Source: Prevotella sp.
Lineage (GTDB): Bacteria > Bacteroidota > Bacteroidia > Bacteroidales > Bacteroidaceae
Assembly: GCA_017467565.1 (NCBI GenBank)
Contig: JAFUSV010000169.1
Location: forward strand, 1-32,186
Direction: 5' to 3'
DNA length: 32,186 nt
The translations under genes and the position numbers were made by a program. The notes under the pieces were generated by a model that saw only the letters and a list, made by a program, of their open reading frames with translations, had not been told where the DNA came from and made no database searches. The number at the start of each line of letters is the position of its first letter. Positions within the stretch are counted from its first letter, which is position 1. Of this stretch, positions 7,760 to 14,417 are shown one piece after another.

Positions 7760-7786
7760 GTGTACGGCGGTTTTGCCGCCGTAAAA
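7760..7786. repeat. Intercistronic hairpin repeat, copy 2
   Basis: This is the same 27-nt sequence as 6655-6681, with arms tacggcgg (7763-7770) and ccgccgta (7776-7783). It begins 7 nt after the epimerase stop and ends 10 nt before the ATG of the dehydrogenase gene. Confidence 0.8.
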
Positions 7787-7796
7787 AAGAAATACT

Positions 7797-9047
7797 ATGA
7801 CCCAGAAAAGACGAATAGCAGTAGCCGGTACAGGCTATGTAGGCTTGAGTATAGCCACGCTGCTGAGCCAGCACCACCAGGTGACGGCTGTTGACATTGT
7901 ACCTGAGAAAGTAGACATGATCAATCGGCGCGAGTCGCCCATCGTGGATGCCGAGATTGAGGAATATCTGGCCACCAAGCCGCTCAACCTGCGGGCTACG
8001 CTGGATGCCGAGGAGGCATACCGCGATGCTGAGTTCGTGGTGATAGCCACGCCCACCAACTACGACCCGCAGAAGAATTTCTTCGACACCTCGGCCGTGG
8101 AGGCCGTCATCCGCCTGGTGATGAAGTACAACCCCGAGGCCATCATGGTCATCAAGAGCACCATACCCGTGGGCTACACCGCCCATGTGCGTGAGAAGAC
8201 GGGCAGCCGCAACATCATCTTCTCGCCCGAGTTCCTGCGCGAGAGCCGTGCCCTCTACGACAACCTGTATCCCAGTCGTATCATCGTGGGTACCGACATG
8301 CACGACGAGCGCCTGCTACAGGCCGCCCACGACTTTGCAGCCCTGCTGCAGGAGGGTGCCATCAAGCAGGATGTAGACACCCTGTTCATGGGATTCACCG
8401 AGGCTGAGGCCGTGAAGCTCTTTGCCAATACCTACTTGGCACTGCGCGTCAGCTACTTCAACGAGCTGGACACCTATGCCGAGATGAAGGGACTCGACAC
8501 GCAAAGCATCATACGTGGCGTCAGCCTCGACCCCCGCATCGGCAACCACTACAACAACCCGTCGTTCGGCTATGGCGGCTACTGTCTGCCTAAGGACACC
8601 AAGCAGCTGCTGGCCAACTATAGCGACGTGCCTGAGAACCTCATTGGTGCCATCGTGGAGAGCAATCGCACGCGCAAGGACTTCATAGCCGACCGTGTGC
8701 TGCAGAAGGCCGGCTACTATAACTACTACAATCGTGGTGACTACGACCCTGCCGAGGAGCGTCGTTGCGTCATCGGCGTCTATCGTCTGACGATGAAGTC
8801 CAACAGCGACAATTTCCGTCAGAGCTCCATACAGGGCATCATGAAGCGTGTGAAGGCCAAGGGTGCCGAGGTCATCATCTACGAGCCCACGCTCGAGGAT
8901 GGCTCCACATTCTTTGGCAGTCGTGTGGTCAACAATCTCGATGCCTTCAAGGCGCAGTCGCAGACCATCATTGCCAATCGCTTCGACCCCTGTCTCGACG
9001 ATGTCAAGGACAAGGTCTACACCCGCGACCTGTTCCACAAAGATTGA
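7797..9047 (+). CDS. ugd: UDP-glucose 6-dehydrogenase
   Basis: A 416-residue cytosolic enzyme that oxidises UDP-glucose to UDP-glucuronate with two NAD. The N-terminal NAD-binding motif is [11 protein letters not shown] (residues 10-20), followed by [16 protein letters not shown] and SPEFLRE. The catalytic cysteine is Cys263 in [14 protein letters not shown], and the C-terminal UDP-binding domain is complete. Its length fits the shorter bacterial class (about 390-420). It is the last gene of the operon and supplies the epimerase with UDP-glucuronate for a capsule, exopolysaccharide or glycan. A paired repeat hairpin follows the stop codon. Confidence 0.93.
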   Translation: MTQKRRIAVAGTGYVGLSIATLLSQHHQVTAVDIVPEKVDMINRRESPIVDAEIEEYLATKPLNLRATLDAEEAYRDAEFVVIATPTNYDPQKNFFDTSAVEAVIRLVMKYNPEAIMVIKSTIPVGYTAHVREKTGSRNIIFSPEFLRESRALYDNLYPSRIIVGTDMHDERLLQAAHDFAALLQEGAIKQDVDTLFMGFTEAEAVKLFANTYLALRVSYFNELDTYAEMKGLDTQSIIRGVSLDPRIGNHYNNPSFGYGGYCLPKDTKQLLANYSDVPENLIGAIVESNRTRKDFIADRVLQKAGYYNYYNRGDYDPAEERRCVIGVYRLTMKSNSDNFRQSSIQGIMKRVKAKGAEVIIYEPTLEDGSTFFGSRVVNNLDAFKAQSQTIIANRFDPCLDDVKDKVYTRDLFHKD

Positions 9048-9059
9048 CACATTCTAATT

Positions 9060-9132
9060 AGTGTAGAGTTTGCTACCGCTATGGAGTTTTAATTCCTATG
9101 GCGGTAGCAAACTCTACACTTTATACTCTCCA
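9060..9132. repeat. Head-to-head copies of the heptamer/cap element forming a 20-bp hairpin
   Basis: The left arm (9060-9079) is heptamer agtgtag plus cap agtttgctaccgc. The right arm (9101-9120) is its perfect reverse complement and runs on into further heptamers (ctctaca, ctttata, ctctcca; 9112-9132). The loop is 21 nt. It lies between convergent genes (ugd and the phosphate cotransporter) and may act as a two-way terminator, although neither side has a strong T run. Confidence 0.85.
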
Positions 9133-9143
9133 CAAAATAAGAA

Positions 9144-10871
9144 TCACCTGAGTCCCATTCTTGCCTCGACGACGTTGACTACGTAGTCGCCCAGCTTCTC
9201 GCATTCGTTCACCAGGTCCATGTACACCGTGCCCTCGGCGTAGGTGTAGGCGTGGTTGTTGATGTCGATGATGTTCTGAGCCTTCAGCTGGTTGCGGAAG
9301 TTGTTGATCTCGTTCTCTATGTTGAACGTGCGGTTCACGTCGTAGGCCTCCTTGCGTCCGCCCATCAGCTGGTTCATCTGCGTCAGTGCCTGGTTGGTCA
9401 GCCCCATCATCTGGTGCAGGTGACTGTACTGCTGCTCGTTGAAGTGGTCCTGCTTGGCCAGGTACTTGCGGTTGATGGTGCGAGCCATGTTGAAGCAGGC
9501 GTCGCCGATACTCTCCAGCTCGCTGATCTCGCGCAGCATGGCACGTATCTTAGCCTTCGTCTCGTCGCTCAGGTGGGCGTCGCCTACCTGCTCCAAGTAC
9601 TTGGCTATCTCCAGCTCCATGTTGTCGCTGATGTTCTCGTATTTCTCTATGCGCGTGTACAATTTATTGAATTTCTCGTCGTCCTGCTTCTTGCCCGACA
9701 GCGACGACGAGTCGTTGAGCAGCTGCTGCACCATGCCGAACATGCGCTGCATGCGCTCTGAGAACGACTGTATCTCCTTCTGGGCCTCCAGCACCGAGAG
9801 CTCGGGCGTCTTCATGAAGCCGGCGGTGATGAAGTGCAGGCGGAAGTCCTCCTCCTCGTCCACACGCTTAGGCTTGATGACCCAGCATACGAAGCGCTCT
9901 ATCTGGGGAATGAACCAGATGAGGATGCTGGCGTTGATGACGTTGAACGTGGTGTGGAAGGCTGCCAGCACGAACGTCAGCTTAGTGGCGTTGGCGGCAA
10001 ACACGTCAGCCCCTACCACCGACTTCTGCATCTCCTCGTCGTAGCCCACCCAGCCACACACCATGTTGACGAAGGGGTGGAAGACGATGAGAATCCACAG
10101 CACGCCGAAGACGTTGAAGAACATGTGTGCCAGGGCGGCGCGGCGAGCCTGCGTATTGGCCGACAGGGCTGCCAGGTTCGAGGTGATGGTCGTACCTATA
10201 TTCTCGCCCAGCACCAGCGCGATGCCCTGATAGATGGGCAGTGCACCGCTGGAGCACAGTATCATGGTGATAGCCATCACGGCGGCCGACGACTGCACGC
10301 AGAATGTCAGCACGCCACCCAGTACGAGGAACAGCAGCGTCGTCCAGAACGAGTTGGGGTCGAACGACTGGAAGAAGTTCAGCACGTCGGCATTGTGTCC
10401 CAGGTCCATCTCTGTGCCCGTCAGTCGCAGCGTGGTCAGTCCTAGGAGCAGCAGTCCCAGACCGAAGAGGAAGTCGCCTATGTAGCGGTGCCTCTTCATG
10501 TAGATGAGGATGATGCCCACGAAGAAACCTATGTAGCTGACGATGCTGATGTCGAAGGACATACCCGCCGACATGATCCAGGCCGTCAGCGTCGTACCGA
10601 TGTTGGCACCCATGATGACCGAGATGGCCTGCGCCAGCGTCAGCAGACCTGCATTGACAAACGATACGGTCATCACGGTGGTAGCCGTCGACGACTGCAC
10701 GCTGGCGGTGACGAGCGTACCCGTCAGCATGCCCGTAAAGCGGTTGGTGGTCATAGCACCAAGGACGTGGCGCAGCTGTGGGCCCGCCATTTTCTGCAAG
10801 GCGTCACTCATGGACTTCATACCGAACATCAACAGTGCGAGTGAGCCTAAAAGCTTAAAAAGAATCAGCAT
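9144..10871 (-). CDS. Na/Pi cotransporter family protein with PhoU-like C-terminus
   Basis: A 575-residue inner-membrane protein. Two copies of the Na/Pi-cotransporter repeat are visible, each with the family QSS motif (residues 59-61 in SVQSSTATTVM and 193-195 in CVQSSAAVMA) and a GxNIGTT motif (88-94 and about 226). The membrane part ends near 340. A helical PhoU-like domain follows (about 360-575) with many acidic and coiled-coil-like heptads. The family moves phosphate with sodium; some members instead have regulatory roles. The gene has two tandem promoters upstream and stands alone. Confidence 0.9.
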   Translation of the reverse strand: MLILFKLLGSLALLMFGMKSMSDALQKMAGPQLRHVLGAMTTNRFTGMLTGTLVTASVQSSTATTVMTVSFVNAGLLTLAQAISVIMGANIGTTLTAWIMSAGMSFDISIVSYIGFFVGIILIYMKRHRYIGDFLFGLGLLLLGLTTLRLTGTEMDLGHNADVLNFFQSFDPNSFWTTLLFLVLGGVLTFCVQSSAAVMAITMILCSSGALPIYQGIALVLGENIGTTITSNLAALSANTQARRAALAHMFFNVFGVLWILIVFHPFVNMVCGWVGYDEEMQKSVVGADVFAANATKLTFVLAAFHTTFNVINASILIWFIPQIERFVCWVIKPKRVDEEEDFRLHFITAGFMKTPELSVLEAQKEIQSFSERMQRMFGMVQQLLNDSSSLSGKKQDDEKFNKLYTRIEKYENISDNMELEIAKYLEQVGDAHLSDETKAKIRAMLREISELESIGDACFNMARTINRKYLAKQDHFNEQQYSHLHQMMGLTNQALTQMNQLMGGRKEAYDVNRTFNIENEINNFRNQLKAQNIIDINNHAYTYAEGTVYMDLVNECEKLGDYVVNVVEARMGLR

Positions 10872-10900
10872 AGAAATACTTTGATGTTACATTTTGGCTA

Positions 10901-10932
10901 CAAAGGTAGTGCAAATTGAGAGAAAAACCAAA
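10901..10932 (-). promoter_or_regulatory. Proximal promoter of the Na/Pi cotransporter gene
   Basis: On the minus strand TACCTTTG (10908 to 10901) is preceded by TTTG (10932 to 10929) with a 20-bp spacer. The start would be near 10894, about 23 nt before the ATG at 10871. Confidence 0.65.
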
Positions 10933-10987
10933 TAAATCGTAGATTATTTGAGTTTTTCCGAGATGCAGCCTACCTTCGACCGTAGGT

Positions 10988-11018
10988 CAAAGGTACGAAT
11001 AAGTGAGCGAAAAACAAA
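10988..11018 (-). promoter_or_regulatory. Distal promoter of the Na/Pi cotransporter gene
   Basis: A second TACCTTTG (10995 to 10988) with TTTG (11018 to 11015) at a 19-bp spacer lies 87 bp upstream of the proximal one. The spacing is ideal. It would give a transcript with a leader of about 110 nt. Confidence 0.6.
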
Positions 11019-11043
11019 TAATTAGGCAAATTATTTTTTTAGG

Positions 11044-11064
11044 AGTGGTAAGTGATAAGTGGTG
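11044..11064 (+). repeat. Short heptamer array, 3 units
   Basis: The units agtggta, agtgata and agtggtg are in 7-bp register, matching the AGTGAAG-type family, just upstream of the first 22-bp array. Confidence 0.55.
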
Positions 11065-11088
11065 AACGGTGTTACGGTAAACCTAAGG

Positions 11089-11154
11089 TTTCCTTACGGC
11101 AAAGTGGCAGTTTCCTTACGGCAAAGTGGGGGTTTCCTTACGGCAAACCTGAGG
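11089..11154 (+). repeat. 22-bp tandem array A, 3 copies
   Basis: Copies begin at 11089, 11111 and 11133, each with tttccttacggcaaa at the start. The first two share tttccttacggcaaagtgg and the third changes after tttccttacggcaaa. No open reading frame explains it. Confidence 0.85.
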
Positions 11155-11170
11155 CTTGTGAGTAACAATT

Positions 11171-11236
11171 AGGAAGGAGCCTTGTTCCTGGGAGGAAGGA
11201 GCCTTCTTTCTGGGAGGAAGAAGCCTTCTTTCTTGA
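11171..11236 (+). repeat. 22-bp tandem array B, 3 copies
   Basis: Copies begin at 11171, 11193 and 11215: aggaaggagcctt followed by gttcctggg, ctttctggg and (in the third, with aggaagaagcctt) ctttcttga. The period is exactly that of array A, but the sequence is unrelated; arrays A and B are 16 bp apart. Confidence 0.85.
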
Positions 11237-11336
11237 CAGCAAGTAACGCAACTGCCAAAATATGAAAAAACACTTGAAACATATTCCCCCGCCCCTCAGA
11301 TGTTGGAGAAGGGTAGGGGAATGTTTGACCAATAAC

Positions 11337-11374
11337 AAACGGGATGTGCCTCTTTCGATGGCGACATCCCGTTT
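11337..11374 (-). terminator. Terminator of rpmH
   Basis: The arms aaacgggatgt (11337-11347) and acatcccgttt (11364-11374) form an 11-bp perfect stem. Read on the minus strand the stem ends in TTTGTTATT, 28 bp past the rpmH stop. Confidence 0.75.
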
Positions 11375-11402
11375 ATTGTCGTTCTCAGTGAGAGCAGACG
11401 GA

Positions 11403-11558
11403 TTACTTACCGTGACGCTCGTCTGATACGGTCAACTTCTTGCGGCCCTTAGCGCGGCGTGAAGCCAGTACACGGCGACCATTCTTGGTGGCCATACGCT
11501 CGCGGAAACCATGCTTGTTCACGCGGCGACGATTGTGAGGCTGAAATGTTCTTTTCAT
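11403..11558 (-). CDS. rpmH: 50S ribosomal protein L34
   Basis: Translating the minus strand from the ATG at 11558 gives a 51-residue protein beginning [20 protein letters not shown], then [20 protein letters not shown] and [11 protein letters not shown]. This is the classic L34 sequence: strongly basic, with [19 protein letters not shown] and GRxVLxxRRxKGRxxL. It is part of the large ribosomal subunit near the 23S rRNA. The frame is short, so it is easily missed. It has its own promoter and terminator and lies divergent from efp, another translation gene. Confidence 0.97.
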   Translation of the reverse strand: MKRTFQPHNRRRVNKHGFRERMATKNGRRVLASRRAKGRKKLTVSDERHGK

Positions 11559-11604
11559 TGCTTATTTATTCTTATTTTATGTTTATTATCGACGTTTCGG
11601 GCTG

Positions 11605-11636
11605 CAAAATTACACAAATCTTTTGAATTACGCAAA
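11605..11636 (-). promoter_or_regulatory. Promoter of rpmH
   Basis: On the minus strand TAATTTTG (11612 to 11605) is preceded by TTTG (11636 to 11633) at a 20-bp spacer. A start near 11598 gives a leader of about 40 nt. Confidence 0.65.
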
Positions 11637-11650
11637 CTTAGAGCGAAATT

Positions 11651-11678
11651 TTTCACTTTTCACTATTCACTTTTCACT
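11651..11678 (-). repeat. Heptamer array, 4 units, between rpmH and efp promoters
   Basis: In minus orientation: agtgaaa, agtgaat, agtgaaa, agtgaaa, followed by aatttcgctc, a cap-like end. It occupies the place of the -33 region of the efp promoter on the plus strand. Confidence 0.8.
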
Positions 11679-11686
11679 TTTTTTTG

Positions 11687-11694
11687 TAACTTTG
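11687..11694 (+). promoter_or_regulatory. -7 element for the efp operon
   Basis: TAACTTTG is a perfect TAnnTTTG match with a start near 11701, about 40 nt before the efp ATG. I see no TTTG at the right distance upstream; the position is taken by the heptamer array. Confidence 0.6.
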
Positions 11695-11741
11695 CACCCG
11701 AATTCGGAAGAATTTACCAAATTACATTATTATATTAGTTT

Positions 11742-12308
11742 ATGATTAATTCACAAGACATCAAAAAAGGAACCGCTATTCGCATGGACGGCGGCATTTG
11801 GGTTTGCATCGACTTCCAGCATCGCAAACCGGGTAAGGGTAACACCATCATGAACATCAAGCTGAAGAATGTCAGCGATGGTCGCGTGCTGGAGCGTCGC
11901 TACAACATCGGTGAGAAACTGGAGGACGTCATCATCGAGCGTCGTCCCTATCAGTACCTCTACGAGGACCAGACGGGACGTATCTTCATGAATCAGGAGA
12001 CCTTCGAGCAGATTCCCATCGACAATGAGCTGGTGATAGGTCATGAGTTCATGAAGGAGAGCGACATCGTGGAAGTGGTCAGCGACACTACCGACGGCAC
12101 CGTGCTCTATGCTGAAATGCCTGTGAAGACCATCCTGCGCGTCACTCACTCTGAGCCTGGCGTGAAGGGCGACACCGCTACCAACACCCTGAAGCCCGCC
12201 ACACTGGAGACTGGCGTTGAGGTGCGCGTACCCCTGTTCATCAACGAGGGCGACCTCATTCAGGTGGACACCCGCGACGGCTCTTACCTGGCTCGTGCCA
12301 AGGAGTAA
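11742..12308 (+). CDS. efp: Translation elongation factor P
   Basis: A 188-residue protein, the normal length for EF-P, with the three beta-barrel domains intact. Domain I carries the conserved loop HRKPGKGNTIMNIKL with Lys32 at the tip, the position that is modified in many bacteria and reaches the peptidyl-transferase centre. The C-terminal OB domain has the signature VTHSEPGVKGDTATNTLKPA and ends ...IQVDTRDGSYLARAKE. EF-P relieves ribosome stalling at polyproline. A glycosyltransferase ATG follows 4 nt after the stop, so the two are probably co-transcribed; the end of efp (AAGGAG) can serve as that gene's ribosome-binding site. Confidence 0.97.
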   Translation: MINSQDIKKGTAIRMDGGIWVCIDFQHRKPGKGNTIMNIKLKNVSDGRVLERRYNIGEKLEDVIIERRPYQYLYEDQTGRIFMNQETFEQIPIDNELVIGHEFMKESDIVEVVSDTTDGTVLYAEMPVKTILRVTHSEPGVKGDTATNTLKPATLETGVEVRVPLFINEGDLIQVDTRDGSYLARAKE

Positions 12309-12312
12309 GACC

Positions 12313-13362
12313 ATGAAGTACAGCTTCATCGTACCCGTCTACAATCGTCCTGATGAAGTGGACGAGTTGCTGCAAAGTCTTTGTCGGCAAGAGATGAAAG
12401 ACTTTGAGGTGATTATTGTAGAAGATGGGTCATCAACACCATGCAAGGATGTCTGCGACAAGTACGCAGGCATCCTTGATTTGCATTACTACGCCAAGGA
12501 GAACAGCGGCCCCGGGCAGAGCCGTAACTACGGGGCTGAGCGTGCCAGCGGCCAGTGGCTCATCGTGCTCGACTCTGACGTGGTGCTGCCGGACGGCTAT
12601 TTGGCGGCAGCAAACTCTACGCTCTCCACTCTCGACTCTAAACTGGATGTGGCTGCCTGGGGAGGTCCCGACACGGCGCACCCTGACTTCACACCCGTGC
12701 AGAAGGCTATATCGTACTCCATGACCTCGTTCTTCACCACGGGAGGCATCAGGGGCGGAAAGGCCAAGCTGGACAAGTTCTATCCTCGCTCGTTCAACAT
12801 GGGCATACGTCGCGAGGTATATCAGGAACTGGGAGGATTCTCGAAGATGCGCTTCGGCGAGGACATCGACTTCTCGTACCGCATCGTGGAGACCGGCTAC
12901 AAGACGCGGCTGCTGCCCGAAGCCTGGGTGTGGCACAAGCGTCGCACGGACTTCCGCAAATTTTTCCGCCAGGTGTACAACAGCGGCATAGCACGCATCA
13001 ACCTGGAGAAACGTCATCCCGGCACGATGAAGCTGGTGCACCTGTTGCCCACGGTCTTCACCCTCGGTGTCATCGCCCTGATACTCACCTCGGCCGTGGG
13101 CCGACTGCTGATGTACTACGTGGACAACGATGAGTGGCGATGGCTGTGCCTCACGCCCTGGATACCTATTATATTATATAGTGCCATCATCTTCACGCAC
13201 TCCAGCATCAAGAACCGCAGCCTCTGGGTAGGGCTGCTGTCCGTGCCTGCCGCCTTTGTGCAGCTGATGGGCTACGGCTTCGGCTTCATAGAGAGCTGGT
13301 GGAAGCGCTGCGTCAGGAAGAAAGACGAGTTCCAGGCTTTCGAAAAGACCTTCTACAAATGA
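12313..13362 (+). CDS. Family-2 glycosyltransferase, membrane-anchored
   Basis: A 349-residue GT-A fold transferase. It opens with FIVPVYNRPDEVDELLQSL and VIIVEDGSS (nucleotide-sugar binding), has the metal-binding DSD at residues 87-89, GGxxG-type loop residues near 144, and the acceptor-side GED at 182-184. Three C-terminal hydrophobic segments (about 243-265, 278-295, 304-326) put it at the inner membrane. The start at 12313 follows an AAGGAG sequence at the end of efp; the open frame upstream of it overlaps efp and is not used. Residues 98-110 (AAANSTLSTLDSK) are encoded by a copy of the heptamer/cap repeat. The stop overlaps the radC start by 4 bp (ATGA). Confidence 0.85.
   Translation: MKYSFIVPVYNRPDEVDELLQSLCRQEMKDFEVIIVEDGSSTPCKDVCDKYAGILDLHYYAKENSGPGQSRNYGAERASGQWLIVLDSDVVLPDGYLAAANSTLSTLDSKLDVAAWGGPDTAHPDFTPVQKAISYSMTSFFTTGGIRGGKAKLDKFYPRSFNMGIRREVYQELGGFSKMRFGEDIDFSYRIVETGYKTRLLPEAWVWHKRRTDFRKFFRQVYNSGIARINLEKRHPGTMKLVHLLPTVFTLGVIALILTSAVGRLLMYYVDNDEWRWLCLTPWIPIILYSAIIFTHSSIKNRSLWVGLLSVPAAFVQLMGYGFGFIESWWKRCVRKKDEFQAFEKTFYK
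12599..12642 (-). repeat. In-frame copy of the heptamer/cap element inside a CDS
   Basis: The string tttggcggcagcaaactctac matches the right arm of the 9060-9120 hairpin at nearly every base, and is followed by four heptamers (ctctacg, ctctcca, ctctcga, ctctaaa; 12615-12642). It sits inside the glycosyltransferase reading frame without breaking it. Confidence 0.7.
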
Positions 13363-14048
13363 ACGGGAAACTGACCATAGCCAACTGGTCGCCCGACGAC
13401 CAACCGCGAGAGAAGCTACGCGACAAGGGGCCTGCGGCACTCAGCAATGCCGAGCTGCTGGCCATACTCGTAGGGTCGGGCACACCCGGCGTGAGTGCCG
13501 TGGAGCTGATGCAGCAGATACTGAGTGACTGCCACAACAACCTGAACACGCTGGGCAAGATGTCCATACGCGACCTGATGGTCTATAAGGGTGTGGGCGA
13601 GGCGAAGGCTATCACCATACTGGCTTCCTGCGAACTGGGCAAGCGCCGACAGATGGAGGCGCCCGAGGAACGTCCCGACCTGGGCTCGGCCACCCGCATC
13701 TACAACTACATGCACCCCGTGATGCAGGACCTCGACGTCGAGGAGTTCTGGGTGCTGCTGATGAATCAGAACCTGCGTCTCATCAAGAAGATGTGCGTCG
13801 CTCACGGCGGCATCTCGGAGGTGTCGGTCGACATCCGCATCATCATACGCGAGGCTGTGCTGGCCAACGCCACCGTCGTGACCATCTGCCACAACCACCC
13901 CTCGGGCAGCGTACGCCCCAGCCGACAGGATGATGCGCTGACACAGCAGGTCAGACAGGCCTGCGAGGTGATGCGCCTGCACTTCATGGACCACGTCATC
14001 GTGGTCGACGGCAACTACTACAGCTATCGCGAAGAAGGACGCGTATAA
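13359..14048 (+). CDS. radC: RadC family protein (JAMM/MPN-type)
   Basis: A 229-residue protein of the RadC (UPF0758) family. The N-terminus has the family start (KLTIANWSPDDQPREKL and GPAALSNAELLAILVGSG) and a helix-hairpin-helix-like region (LMVYKGVGEAKAITILAS). The C-terminal JAMM metalloprotease-like motif is HNHPSGSVRPSRQDD with the usual upstream LIKKMCVAHGGISEV. The name comes from an old DNA-repair link that later work questioned; the biochemical role is unsettled. I start at 13359 because that ATG overlaps the preceding stop codon and gives the conserved N-terminus; the longer frame from 13299 overlaps the glycosyltransferase. Confidence 0.9.
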   Translation: MNGKLTIANWSPDDQPREKLRDKGPAALSNAELLAILVGSGTPGVSAVELMQQILSDCHNNLNTLGKMSIRDLMVYKGVGEAKAITILASCELGKRRQMEAPEERPDLGSATRIYNYMHPVMQDLDVEEFWVLLMNQNLRLIKKMCVAHGGISEVSVDIRIIIREAVLANATVVTICHNHPSGSVRPSRQDDALTQQVRQACEVMRLHFMDHVIVVDGNYYSYREEGRV

Positions 14049-14067
14049 ATAATAACCATACGAATAT

Positions 14068-14388
14068 ATGACACAAGAAGAAAAGACTCGCATAGAAGAG
14101 CGCATCGTCGATGTGCTCAAGACTGTCTATGACCCAGAGATTCCTGTCAACATCTACGACCTGGGTATGATCTACAAGATAGACGTGCAGGACGACCAGA
14201 CGGTAGACCTCGACATGACCTTCACTGCTCCCAACTGTCCCGCTGCCGACGTCATCCTCGAGGATGTGCGCACGAAGGTGGAGAGTGTGGAGGGCATCAA
14301 GGCTGCCAACGTCAACCTGGTCTTCGAGCCCGCCTGGGACCAAAGCATGATGTCAGAAGAAGCGAGGGTAGAACTTGGATTCGACTGA
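14068..14388 (+). CDS. DUF59/MIP18-family iron-sulfur assembly protein
   Basis: A 106-residue DUF59 protein with the conserved VYDPEIPVNIYDLGMIY (about 20-36) and the cysteine motif APNCPAADVI (about 54-63). Homologues (SufT, PaaD-like, MIP18) help mature iron-sulfur proteins. No suf genes lie nearby, so the pathway is inferred from family only. It sits between radC and lpxH with gaps of 19 and 29 bp and is probably transcribed with them. Confidence 0.88.
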   Translation: MTQEEKTRIEERIVDVLKTVYDPEIPVNIYDLGMIYKIDVQDDQTVDLDMTFTAPNCPAADVILEDVRTKVESVEGIKAANVNLVFEPAWDQSMMSEEARVELGFD

Positions 14389-14417
14389 AGTATTTATCGT
14401 TCAGCTATCAACCAACT

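Larger units (their letters stand above)
10872..11402. other. Gene-free stretch with promoters, tandem arrays and hairpins
   Basis: About 530 bases without a credible gene. From left to right it holds the two cotransporter promoters, a short heptamer array (11044-11064), two 22-bp tandem arrays (11089-11154 and 11171-11236), an imperfect hairpin (aaacatattcccc at 11277-11289 against ggggaatgttt at 11316-11326), and the rpmH terminator. A 66-codon minus-strand frame over 11138-11338 only reads the arrays. Confidence 0.7.

Noticed and set aside
11089..11236. CRISPR array
   Set aside because: The 22-bp units are directly adjacent with no spacers, only three copies each, and no cas genes are present.
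11138..11338. 66-codon minus-strand gene
   Set aside because: It reads mainly through the 22-bp tandem array B and ends in array A; composition follows the repeats.
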